A stretch of DNA of 11,766 nt. Origin: an uncultured Rhodospirillales bacterium. Its GTDB lineage: Bacteria > Pseudomonadota > Alphaproteobacteria > RF32 > CAG-239. Within the stretch, counting starts at the first letter, position 1. Every line of letters begins with the position of its first letter. Made by a program: the position numbers and the translations under genes. Below the pieces are notes generated by a model. It was not told the DNA's origin. It saw only the letters and a list, made by a program, of their open reading frames with translations, and did not search any database. Location of the stretch: NCBI GenBank assembly GCA_902795665.1, contig CADBMA010000059.1, positions 1 to 11,766 of the forward strand, given 5' to 3'. This document shows, piece after piece, positions 1 through 6,726 of this stretch.

Positions 1-1
1 C

Positions 2-157
2 AATGAAATACAAAACAATACTCTGCAAAATCGAACCGCCGATGCTCTTGGCGATGTGACCGATGGAGCTTCCGATGTTGGCAATGCTGCCGGCAGTGGA
101 AGGCAGATTGGCAATACCATCAATGGTATTATGGGCAATCTGGGTATCGGTAAATAA
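2..157 (+). CDS. 3' end of an unidentified gene, start outside the window
   Basis: An open frame enters from the left edge and ends at TAA 155-157, leaving 51 C-terminal residues. The visible tail is hydrophilic and rich in Asn, Gly, Asp and Ala, with no membrane segment and no Cys. It ends in a glycine-rich stretch (IMGNLGIGK). A strong terminator follows 18 bases after the stop, as expected at the end of a real gene or operon. Its position just before virB3 would suit virB2 or another T4SS gene. However, the tail does not look like the hydrophobic C-terminal half of a VirB2 pilin, so I assign no name. It could be the disordered tail of a larger T4SS protein such as a VirB6/TrbL type, but nothing visible proves that. 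Confidence 0.6.
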   Translation, partial: NEIQNNTLQNRTADALGDVTDGASDVGNAAGSGRQIGNTINGIMGNLGIGK

Positions 158-175
158 CAACGATATCTGCTTTTG

Positions 176-212
176 ATGACGGGCTGCAATTCAGCCCGTC
201 ATTTTTGTTTTG
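176..212 (+). terminator. Rho-independent terminator
   Basis: A perfect 11-bp inverted repeat (ATGACGGGCTG at 176-186 and CAGCCCGTCAT at 192-202) encloses a 5-base loop, CAATT. It is followed by a T-rich tract up to about 212 with one interrupting G. It lies 18 bases after the upstream stop codon and 22 bases before the proposed -35 box of the next unit, so it separates the upstream gene from the virB3 operon. Confidence 0.9.
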
Positions 213-233
213 TTAATATAGCCTTGTTTTTTG

Positions 234-262
234 TTGCAATCGGCAAAGTTTTTTTGTAGAAT
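234..262 (+). promoter_or_regulatory. Putative sigma70-type promoter for the virB3 operon
   Basis: TTGCAA at 234-239 and TAGAAT at 257-262 are separated by exactly 17 bases. The -10 box matches the consensus at five of six positions and the -35 box at four of six. Transcription would start near 269, about 20 bases before the virB3 ATG. The placement just after a strong terminator supports it. It is predicted by eye only. Confidence 0.5.
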
Positions 263-289
263 CACATAAAATAATGCAATGGAGTTGCA

Positions 290-580
290 ATGAGGGAACC
301 GATATTAAAAGCTGTGGCCAATCCGCCAAAGATTTTGTGGGCGCCGTTTCTTCCGGTGCTGCTCAATCTTGGTGTTCAGTTTCCGATAATGTTTACGGCT
401 ATTGGCGGTTTTGGGGTCAACCCATTGTTTTTTGTGTCAACAATTTTAATTGCCCATACCATCATTATTGCATGGGGAGCCAAAGAACCTCATATATCCA
501 ATATGATACAATCTTTCGGTCAATCTCATCGCGTATCCAACAACTTATATAAAACAAAGGGGAATAAATTTGCACCCTGA
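290..580 (+). CDS. virB3: VirB3-like T4SS inner-membrane protein
   Basis: A 96-residue protein of typical VirB3 length. It has two closely spaced hydrophobic segments, about residues 15-38 and 45-63, forming a membrane hairpin. These are followed by Lys65-Glu66-Pro67, which resembles the basic-acidic-Pro motif after the second membrane segment in VirB3/TraL proteins, and then a short polar tail. VirB3 is an inner-membrane component that associates with the VirB4 ATPase at the base of the secretion channel. The ATG at 290 has a GGAG at 281-284 with 5-base spacing. The gene overlaps the start of virB4 by 11 bases, which suggests translational coupling. The family is assigned from size, topology and position directly before virB4; the sequence itself is weakly conserved in VirB3 generally. 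Confidence 0.86.
   Translation: MREPILKAVANPPKILWAPFLPVLLNLGVQFPIMFTAIGGFGVNPLFFVSTILIAHTIIIAWGAKEPHISNMIQSFGQSHRVSNNLYKTKGNKFAP
557..562 (+). promoter_or_regulatory. Ribosome binding site fixing the TTG start of virB4
   Basis: AAGGGG lies inside the end of virB3, 7 bases before the TTG at 570. It decides the virB4 start: no ATG or GTG in that frame has a comparable site nearby, and the first in-frame ATG lies far downstream, after the predicted membrane segment. Confidence 0.65.
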
Positions 581-3002
581 TTTTGATTTTTTTAACGTCT
601 TTGTGCAGGGATTAAGCAGTAAAGAGGTTATTGTTAGTATTTTAGGTTTTGTTTCGGCGGCAGCGTTTGCCGGACTGTGGCTGACCAAGTTTGGTCGCAT
701 TATATTGCCGCAGCCCAATGAATCTAAGGTTGCAGATTTTCTGCCGTTTAACAAATTGATGTCAGACGGAATGACAATCCGTTGCTATAACGGTTCATAT
801 GCCCGAGTTTTTAAGGTTGAAGGCTTGGATTTGGCCTTTGCTACTGAAGAAAAAAATATTTCAATGGCCGAGGCGCGCAAAGCTTGGCTGGATAGTTTGT
901 CAGATTTACAGGTTACCGCAAGGGTGATTACTTTGCGCGAGCGTGTTCCCGCCGACGTAATTGAAAACACCTTTACAAACAAAGTTCTTGAAACGGTTGC
1001 ATACAGATGGCAGTCAACCTTAAACCGCGTTTATAGCAATTCTCACTATATTATAATATCGGTTCCTGACCGCAAAGACGCCCTAAAAGATTTGAACTAT
1101 GCCTCGCAAAGTTTGTTGGCAACTCTTAGTGAATATGGCGTAAGAACCATGTTTGAAAGCGAAGACAGCGACCCGCAGGACAGTCCTTTTCATATTTTTA
1201 GCCGTCTTTGCAGTCCGGTATCAACCCCCGATCCAAAAGTCGGAAACGCCGAAGGCGCCCAATTAAACGAAATGCTGACCGCCGATCATATCCACTTTAC
1301 CGGCGAAAACGGAATGATTAAATTTTTCTCCGGCGATAAAGAAATGCTGGCCATAACAATGGGGATACGCTCCTCCGGCGACTATATGGATGAATCGATG
1401 ATTGTATCATTATTGGCAATTGATTGTGAACTGACCTTGTTACACAACATAAAGCCGATGCATCGCCCAACCGCCCGCGCACTTTTAATGCAGCAGCGCA
1501 ATATGGCACGGCTGACCAGTTTTTCGCAAGATGTCGTTGACCAATACAATTATGCAATGAGCTCAATTGAGGACAGCGATGCCAACTATCAGTCATTATC
1601 TCAATATTCAATGTCTTTGGTGCTTAAAGGCAAAAGCAAAGAAGAAATTGATTTTGCCGAAAGCGAAGTGCAAAGAATTTGCCGCTTGTTCGGTACCACA
1701 CCGGTGCGTGAAGGTTGGGTTACACAGGCAACATTTTTTAACCAATTTCCGACATATGATACTTACCCGCGGGCATATTTATATTTGTCAAGGGTGGTTA
1801 CTTCGGCAGTTTCGTTTGATAAGCCGGCCGAAGGCTTTAATAAATGCGATTGGGGTCCGGGGGCAATTACAACATTTCGCACCACAAACGGCTCAGGATA
1901 TCGTTTCCAATTTCACGTATCTTCAGAAGAAGCCGCGGTGGCTCACTGCTGCATTATCGGTCCTACCGGTCAGGGTAAAACAACCTTGCTTACATTTTTG
2001 GCCGGACAGGCTATGCGGCACAAAGATTTGAAAGTGTTTTTCTTTGACCGTCACTTGGGTGCCGAAATATTTACCCGCGCGGTTGGTGGTGCATACATCG
2101 GTTTTGATGGCGATGAAAAAAATGTTTCGCTCAACCCGTTTGATACTGCGCCCACACCGAATAATCGTGCTTTTCTGCGTCGCTGGATAAAGGCAATTAC
2201 CATGGTTGATGATGCTCTGTCCGAGCGCGAAATTGCTCGTGCCATTACCACAGCATTTGATTATTTGCGTCCGGAAGAGCGGGTTATGAGCAATTTATAC
2301 AAAAGCTGCTTTTCTCCGACAGGAAATATGCGCCGTGAATTATATCGCTGGGTTAATCCTGATCAATATGGTAAAATTTTTAATGCAACCAATGATAGCT
2401 TGGACCTGCATAGCAAGCGCTTTATGGCATTTGACTTTACACATATTTTTGAAGATGAAACACTGGCTCCGGCGGTTATTAGCTACATCATGCACCGCAT
2501 TCAGTCCGAAACCGGAGAAACCGGCGTGCCATCGCTGATTATGATTGATGAAACGGCACCGATGCTTAAGCACCCGATGTTCCGCGACTATTTTATAATC
2601 GGTTTGCAAGAAGGACGTAAAAAACGTCAGGCTTATTTGTGCGCATTCCAACAGCCAAATATCATAGATTCTCTTGGCGTTGGAGAGGTGATACGCGGTC
2701 AGTGCCAAACCGTAATCTTTTTCCGCAATCCTCAAGCTCGCCCTGAGGACTATGCAAATTGGAATTTAAATGACAGAGAAATAGATTTTGTTTTCGGTAA
2801 GTCGTATCGCGAGTTTCCGTATGCAATATTATTATCGCGTCCGGCAACCGGAGAGTCGGTGATTTTGGATGTTAACTTGAGCGGTCTTGGCCCATATCTC
2901 AAGCTCTATAACTCCAGCCGCAAAAATGTTTTACTGGTTGAAGATTTAATAAAACAATATGGCGAAGAAAACTTTGTTACAAAATATTTAAATCTTGCCT
3001 AA
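570..3002 (+). CDS. virB4: VirB4-family T4SS ATPase
   Basis: An 810-residue protein, the normal size for VirB4/TrbE/CagE ATPases, which power substrate transfer and pilus assembly at the cytoplasmic face of the inner membrane. The C-terminal RecA-like domain carries a clear Walker A motif, GPTGQGKT, at residues 464-471 (Lys470 should bind the ATP phosphates). A Walker B motif, LIMIDE, lies at 656-661, with Glu661 as the likely catalytic base. The later block around GQCQTVIFFRNPQA is characteristic of the family. The N-terminal half is the usual VirB4 accessory domain. A hydrophobic segment at about residues 20-38 could anchor or peripherally insert the protein; some VirB4 proteins have such a segment. 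Translation starts at TTG, overlapping virB3 by 11 bases. The frame is intact with all key ATPase residues, so the system looks functional rather than decayed. Confidence 0.97.
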   Translation: MHPDFDFFNVFVQGLSSKEVIVSILGFVSAAAFAGLWLTKFGRIILPQPNESKVADFLPFNKLMSDGMTIRCYNGSYARVFKVEGLDLAFATEEKNISMAEARKAWLDSLSDLQVTARVITLRERVPADVIENTFTNKVLETVAYRWQSTLNRVYSNSHYIIISVPDRKDALKDLNYASQSLLATLSEYGVRTMFESEDSDPQDSPFHIFSRLCSPVSTPDPKVGNAEGAQLNEMLTADHIHFTGENGMIKFFSGDKEMLAITMGIRSSGDYMDESMIVSLLAIDCELTLLHNIKPMHRPTARALLMQQRNMARLTSFSQDVVDQYNYAMSSIEDSDANYQSLSQYSMSLVLKGKSKEEIDFAESEVQRICRLFGTTPVREGWVTQATFFNQFPTYDTYPRAYLYLSRVVTSAVSFDKPAEGFNKCDWGPGAITTFRTTNGSGYRFQFHVSSEEAAVAHCCIIGPTGQGKTTLLTFLAGQAMRHKDLKVFFFDRHLGAEIFTRAVGGAYIGFDGDEKNVSLNPFDTAPTPNNRAFLRRWIKAITMVDDALSEREIARAITTAFDYLRPEERVMSNLYKSCFSPTGNMRRELYRWVNPDQYGKIFNATNDSLDLHSKRFMAFDFTHIFEDETLAPAVISYIMHRIQSETGETGVPSLIMIDETAPMLKHPMFRDYFIIGLQEGRKKRQAYLCAFQQPNIIDSLGVGEVIRGQCQTVIFFRNPQARPEDYANWNLNDREIDFVFGKSYREFPYAILLSRPATGESVILDVNLSGLGPYLKLYNSSRKNVLLVEDLIKQYGEENFVTKYLNLA

Positions 3003-3017
3003 ACAACATAAAATAAG

Positions 3018-3046
3018 TTTCTAAAATAGTTTTTTTTTGTTATCAT
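3018..3046 (+). promoter_or_regulatory. Weak candidate promoter upstream of gene A
   Basis: TATCAT at 3041-3046 matches the -10 consensus at five of six positions. TTTCTA at 3018-3023, 17 bases upstream, is a poor -35 box (three of six). The overlapping TATATT at 3046-3051 is an alternative -10. The 78-base gap after virB4 is the widest in the operon, so an internal promoter here is possible. The region is so AT-rich that chance matches are expected. Confidence 0.22.
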
Positions 3047-3049
3047 ATA

Positions 3050-3070
3050 TTATGAGCAAGAATCTCATAA
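3050..3070 (+). promoter_or_regulatory. Hairpin abutting the Shine-Dalgarno of gene A
   Basis: TTATGAG (3050-3056) and CTCATAA (3064-3070) form a perfect 7-bp inverted repeat around the loop CAAGAAT. The right arm overlaps the first two bases of the strong Shine-Dalgarno AAGGAGG (3069-3075), which sits 5 bases before the ATG at 3081. No T-run follows, so it is not a terminator. It may modulate initiation on gene A, but the stem is AT-rich and weak. Confidence 0.35.
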
Positions 3071-3080
3071 GGAGGATGGT

Positions 3081-4835
3081 ATGGTAAAGTTGAAAGCCTT
3101 GTTTGTAATTGCGTTGTTTTCCGGTATGTTTTTGGGTGCCAAAGTGTCGGTTGCCGTGCTGCCAACATTTGATGCTCCGGTTCTTGGTACAGACGTGGGA
3201 ATGGTCGGGCAAGGAGTGACCTCAATTCAGCAATATGGCGAGTCAATTGCCAATGGCAGCCTAACCAACTCAATCCTTGGTGATTCTGCCGGTACGCTCG
3301 CAAAACTAAGAAAAAAATACGGCGCAGATATTGAAAAAGCCAAAAAAGCCTTACAAGATGCTCAAAAACGGATTGAAGATGGCCAAAAAGCCTATGCTGA
3401 ATATTCAAAAGAAATAGAAAAACGTAAAAAAGAATATCAAGAATTAATGGATTCTGTTGAACAGTTCGTAGGCAGCAAAATAAAAACTACATACGATGAC
3501 AGCGAAATGGAGGCCGACGCTGAAGAATATGATGAGGATTATGTAGCCGAGTATGATGCTGGCCTTGATGCAGATTTTGACCAAGAAACCTTGTCCACCT
3601 CCAGAATCGCTGACGCATACGTCAAAAATGCAGAGCTGGAAGACCCATACGATTCATATACCGGAGAGGTAAGAGAAATGATTGATGCTCCGGAAACTCA
3701 ATTTGATGTACCTGTGTTTAATAAACTTCCGACAGAAGAAGAGGCTCAGATTGTGCCAATTTCTGCAGAAGTTCCTCTGCAGACAAAAGGCTCTCCTCTG
3801 CAAAAAGAGGCTCCTCTGCAAAAAAGAGAATTGTCTCCATCTGAACCTGATAAAGCTATAAAACTAAGAACAAGTGATGTGGAAAAAGCAGGTTTGGTTG
3901 AAAAATTGCCGATTGCTGCCTTGCCCGAACCGGCTAAAGTGTCATCAATCGTGAATGAAACAACCGGACGCAAAAAATTTATTACGATGCCCCAAAAAGA
4001 AACCGTGGCAAAAGTTGAGAAAAATGTGAACGCGGCCGCCGCAGCAGTGTCATCAATAAATGCTGTTGCTCCGACACCGGCTCCCGCTCCCGCTGCATTA
4101 AAAGCTGCTTCACCGGCATTGACCGCTCAGCCAAAAGCTATAAATGGCGTTGGCGCAATTAAAGCCGCTCCGGCGTTGCCTTCATCAGAGGTCAATGCAA
4201 AAGCAGCTCCGCGCGTTAACGATACACAGACGCTAGAGCCAAAATCTCCGGCAGCAGAACGCCAGTTCAGAGTTTCGCCAACTGTCAAAATGGATAAAAT
4301 TTCAAGCAGCACCATACACTTTAGCCGCAAGATGATGTTTGCAGCCAGTGTTGGTGGCGCAACTCAGGGATCTAATTATGATGATAACGGAACATATGTT
4401 TCCCCATTTGCAAAGCGTTGCGGTCTTAGTATAGATGATTTGGTAAACGATGATGCTAAAATGACAGAATGTCTGCAAAAAATTGTTAGAGATAACCATT
4501 CTGAGAACTCTTTTGAGGCAGAGAATAATCGTAAAGATTGTCAAAAAATGGTCTATGATATGGTTTTTGCCGTTGCCGCAGAAACTTCGCAAATCAGAAA
4601 TAATGCCTCCGGCTACGATAAAACCATTGAGAGCTTGAGAGAGCAGGGAGAAGAGTCCACAGATGTGCGTGGCGATATGTCAGTCATTGCATTAAGTAAC
4701 GAAAAGATATTGCAAAAGCTTAATGAAATGTCACAGATGATGTCCGCATATACATTGTTGCAAGCTGTTGAACAAGTGTGTGCCGCTCCTAAAGAGATTG
4801 TTGAGGATACGGAAAGCAGTGATGGAGGCGAGTGA
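3081..4835 (+). CDS. Gene A: exported coiled-coil protein, possibly VirB5/TrbJ-like with a large insertion
   Basis: A 584-residue protein of unrecognised family. It starts with a clean signal peptide (hydrophobic core about 6-19, likely cleavage after Ala25 in Ser-Val-Ala). A short stretch around PTFDAPVLG leads to a helical region with a charged coiled coil at about 72-130. A very acidic segment follows at about 140-169. The region from about 170 to 430 looks disordered: three PLQ repeats at 232-247 and a Pro/Ala-rich tract near 330-400. A compact C-terminal module (about 440-567) has four Cys (447, 464, 487, 567), suggesting disulfides in the periplasm or at the surface. That module resembles residues 102-232 of gene D. 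Signal peptide, helix, variable insertion and C-terminal helices, plus the position after virB4, recall VirB5/TrbJ minor pilins, but this protein is more than twice the usual size. Start: ATG with AAGGAGG 5 bases upstream. It overlaps gene B by one base. The CDS call is firm; the family is inference. Confidence 0.9.
   Translation: MVKLKALFVIALFSGMFLGAKVSVAVLPTFDAPVLGTDVGMVGQGVTSIQQYGESIANGSLTNSILGDSAGTLAKLRKKYGADIEKAKKALQDAQKRIEDGQKAYAEYSKEIEKRKKEYQELMDSVEQFVGSKIKTTYDDSEMEADAEEYDEDYVAEYDAGLDADFDQETLSTSRIADAYVKNAELEDPYDSYTGEVREMIDAPETQFDVPVFNKLPTEEEAQIVPISAEVPLQTKGSPLQKEAPLQKRELSPSEPDKAIKLRTSDVEKAGLVEKLPIAALPEPAKVSSIVNETTGRKKFITMPQKETVAKVEKNVNAAAAAVSSINAVAPTPAPAPAALKAASPALTAQPKAINGVGAIKAAPALPSSEVNAKAAPRVNDTQTLEPKSPAAERQFRVSPTVKMDKISSSTIHFSRKMMFAASVGGATQGSNYDDNGTYVSPFAKRCGLSIDDLVNDDAKMTECLQKIVRDNHSENSFEAENNRKDCQKMVYDMVFAVAAETSQIRNNASGYDKTIESLREQGEESTDVRGDMSVIALSNEKILQKLNEMSQMMSAYTLLQAVEQVCAAPKEIVEDTESSDGGE
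3774..3830 (+). repeat. Three imperfect in-frame direct repeats (PLQ repeat) in gene A
   Basis: CCTCTGCA recurs at 3774, 3795 and 3813, in units of 21 and 18 bases that include A-rich spacers. They encode Pro-Leu-Gln at residues 232, 239 and 245, each followed by one or more Lys. Unit lengths are multiples of three, so gain or loss would keep the frame. They sit in the disordered linker of the protein. Confidence 0.75.
4824..4828 (+). promoter_or_regulatory. Ribosome binding site selecting the ATG start of gene B
   Basis: GGAGG lies 6 bases before ATG 4835-4837 inside the end of gene A. A GTG at 4832, in the same frame, is only 3 bases from the site, so the ATG is preferred. The stop of A (TGA 4833-4835) and the ATG share one base, a typical translational coupling arrangement. 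Confidence 0.65.
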
Positions 4836-5497
4836 TGAAAAAGCTTTTTCTAACGCTGATATTTTGTATTGGGATCTTAAGTCCATATAAGGTTTGTGCG
4901 GACTTTGAGCCGGTGCACTTGGTGCAGGAGGCTGTTAAGTTTTTTGATGAAGGGGCTCAAAAGGTACAAACTGTGCAGCAAACTCGCGAAAGTATTAATA
5001 ATATGATAGCACAAGGCCCGCTGGGAAAAGCTACGTCAGCGCTAAATAAGCTTAAATCGAGGATAAAAAAACCTTGGGTCAAAAAAAACACAAATAAACA
5101 ACCTGAAGCAATAGCAAAAGGCTGCGCTGAGAATGATGCCTCTAAATGTGAAGAAGCTCAAAAAGAAACGGTTGCTTCATATACAGATGAAAATCAAATT
5201 GATACAGCTCAGATTAACGAAGCCAATCAGGAAGAAATATTGCGCAACAATTTGGCACAAATGTACGCCTACGCTTTTGCAAGAAGAATTCAGATGGCTG
5301 AGAGCCGCGATAAAGAACCCGAAGACGCTGAAGACCTTTCAGATGATCTCAGACCATCAATGCTCTTGAGAGAAATATTGACGGATAACTTGGAAAAAAT
5401 TAACAATATTGTGCTGATGACAAGTCAGATGTATGAGCTGAAATATCGTCTGAAAATGCGGACAATGTTTGTTAAGGCGGAAGATGAAGATAATTAG
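4835..5497 (+). CDS. Gene B: small exported helical protein, possibly VirB5-like
   Basis: A 220-residue protein, close to the usual VirB5 size. The signal peptide is clear: Lys2-Lys3, hydrophobic core 4-15 and probable cleavage after Ala22 (Val-Cys-Ala). The mature part starts with a helical stretch of about 40 residues, then a Lys-rich segment (about 65-90). Two Cys eight residues apart follow in the motif GCAENDASKC, which could form a disulfide. The C-terminal half (about 132-215) is predicted helical and ends in a segment with Met-Thr-Ser-Gln-Met-Tyr-Glu-Leu, similar in character to the terminal helix of gene A and to residues 195-232 of gene D. No other membrane segment is visible. It is the best candidate in the cluster for a minimal VirB5-type pilus-associated subunit, since VirB5 is a helical exported protein encoded just after virB4. 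Similarity is by eye only and the protein could belong to an unrelated helical family. Confidence 0.88.
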   Translation: MKKLFLTLIFCIGILSPYKVCADFEPVHLVQEAVKFFDEGAQKVQTVQQTRESINNMIAQGPLGKATSALNKLKSRIKKPWVKKNTNKQPEAIAKGCAENDASKCEEAQKETVASYTDENQIDTAQINEANQEEILRNNLAQMYAYAFARRIQMAESRDKEPEDAEDLSDDLRPSMLLREILTDNLEKINNIVLMTSQMYELKYRLKMRTMFVKAEDEDN

Positions 5498-5505
5498 GAG
5501 GAGCC

Positions 5506-6726
5506 ATGAAAAAGAAATTTTTACAAATTGTACTTCTGGCTCTTTTGGGATGTTATATTTCAACTGAAAGCCAAGCTTTTTTGCTGCCTCCATTTAAAAC
5601 AGATGCTTCTGTCATAGGACAAATTATCACTGAAGGCGCTAACCACGTTTCAACACAGGCACAAGGTCTGATTAAACAAGCACAAACCATTGCTACCAAA
5701 ATTTTATATGGCGATGGCGAGGAGTCCAAGGGATTAATGGGGTTTTTGAATCAGGCTGTTGACTATACAAAGAAGACAGTCTCATCAGCGCTGGATAAAT
5801 TAAAAAGCCTGAACAAAAAACAAGCTGCGGAACAAGAAGCCTCTATTGCGGAACAAGATGCCGAGGCCGCCAAAGTTGCTGCTGAATCCGAAGAAATTGA
5901 TGCCAATATTGCCGAGCTTGAAAAAGAAGCCGCCGAAACTCCTAATGTATCTAAAAAAGCCAAGCTGCGGGAAAGAATAAATAAATTAAAAGATAAAAAG
6001 CAAGAACTGCAGAAAAAAGCGGCCGAGAAAATCTCAGAAATTCAAAAAAAGGCCAATGATAAAATTGCTGAACTCAAAGAACGGGGCAAAGAACTCGTAA
6101 AAGATTTAAAAGGAAAGATTGATAGTATTCTTCCCGGCAAAAAAGTCAAAAAAGATGATGACGCAAAAGAAGAAATATCTGAAACAGTCGGAATATATTC
6201 GGTTGGTGAAAATGTTGAAGTTACTGCTAATTCATCTATTCAAAAACGCAAACTCTTTAAGGAACTTCACTTTAAAAATCTTGGCAACACCTCTAAACGC
6301 GCTACCAATATCAGATCAATCCTAAAGAAAGACGATGAAAACGCTGCAGAAACCACCGATTTGTCCGCGCAGGCCGAGGGCGCAAATGCGTCAATGGATA
6401 TAGCAGGCGTAGAAGCAACAAAAAATGTCATGCAAGCGCTGATAAATCAAGCAGAATTGATACTTCTGCAACTAAATATGATGATTGATTATGATATGGC
6501 CAATACGCCATTTAAGAATTTTGACCAAAATCAGGCAATAAACGATTTTGATTTTAATAACTATCGCTTTGTTCCTGATGATGTACAGGTAGAAGAAGAA
6601 ACTGGCACAGTAGAAACAGCAGAAGCAAGCGAGGCGCTGGATAAAACGATTGCCGTTCCATCAGCAGATGCAGTTGCCGACGGAATATCGGCAATCAATA
6701 ACCAAGGAGGGGATGAAAATGATTAA
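5506..6726 (+). CDS. Gene C: exported Lys/Glu-rich coiled-coil protein, possible lipoprotein
   Basis: A 406-residue protein of unrecognised family. The N-terminus is an export signal with two readings. Signal peptidase I could cut after Ala24 (Ser-Gln-Ala). Alternatively, LLGC at residues 13-16 fits a relaxed lipobox, making Cys16 a lipidated residue; it is the only Cys I can find in the protein. After an opening helical stretch (LLPPFKTDASVIGQI and onward, about 25-70) comes a long heptad-like coiled coil at about 85-210, dominated by Lys, Glu and Ala. Polar linkers, a hydrophobic helix near 305-327 (NVMQALINQAELILLQL) and an acidic tail complete it. That late helix could be the counterpart of the terminal helices of A and B. 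AGGAGG at 5496-5501 precedes the ATG by 4 bases. The gap to B is 8 bases, and D starts before C ends. The coiled coil suggests a stalk or scaffold; the role is unknown. Confidence 0.88.
   Translation: MKKKFLQIVLLALLGCYISTESQAFLLPPFKTDASVIGQIITEGANHVSTQAQGLIKQAQTIATKILYGDGEESKGLMGFLNQAVDYTKKTVSSALDKLKSLNKKQAAEQEASIAEQDAEAAKVAAESEEIDANIAELEKEAAETPNVSKKAKLRERINKLKDKKQELQKKAAEKISEIQKKANDKIAELKERGKELVKDLKGKIDSILPGKKVKKDDDAKEEISETVGIYSVGENVEVTANSSIQKRKLFKELHFKNLGNTSKRATNIRSILKKDDENAAETTDLSAQAEGANASMDIAGVEATKNVMQALINQAELILLQLNMMIDYDMANTPFKNFDQNQAINDFDFNNYRFVPDDVQVEEETGTVETAEASEALDKTIAVPSADAVADGISAINNQGGDEND
6704..6710 (+). promoter_or_regulatory. Ribosome binding site selecting the start of gene D
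   Basis: AAGGAGG lies 8 bases before ATG 6719-6721 but only 2 bases before the in-frame ATG at 6713. A third in-frame ATG at 6650 is upstream of the site and would add polar residues before the signal sequence. The ATG at 6719 is therefore the best start and gives Met-Ile-Lys-Arg-Lys-Lys, a classic n-region. Confidence 0.7.

Noticed and set aside
2..157. Upstream partial gene as the VirB2 pilin
   Set aside because: The 51 visible residues are polar and Gly/Asn-rich, unlike the hydrophobic C-terminal helix of VirB2.
274..552. Overlapping 92-codon open frame in another + frame across virB3
   Set aside because: It is Cys/Ser/Trp-rich with no family character, while the frame at 290 has VirB3 topology and a ribosome site.
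1318..2735. Antisense open frames within virB4, including a 131-codon frame at 2340-2735
   Set aside because: They are opposite the conserved ATPase domain, have no recognisable protein character and no plausible initiation signals. They are by-products of codon bias.
3003..3040. T9 tract after virB4 as a terminator
   Set aside because: No stable GC-rich stem precedes the T run, so it does not qualify as an intrinsic terminator.
6650..6718. Longer version of gene D starting at the ATG at 6650
   Set aside because: It would place 23 polar residues before the signal sequence, overlaps gene C by 77 bases, and has no suitable ribosome site. AAGGAGG at 6704-6710 points to 6719.
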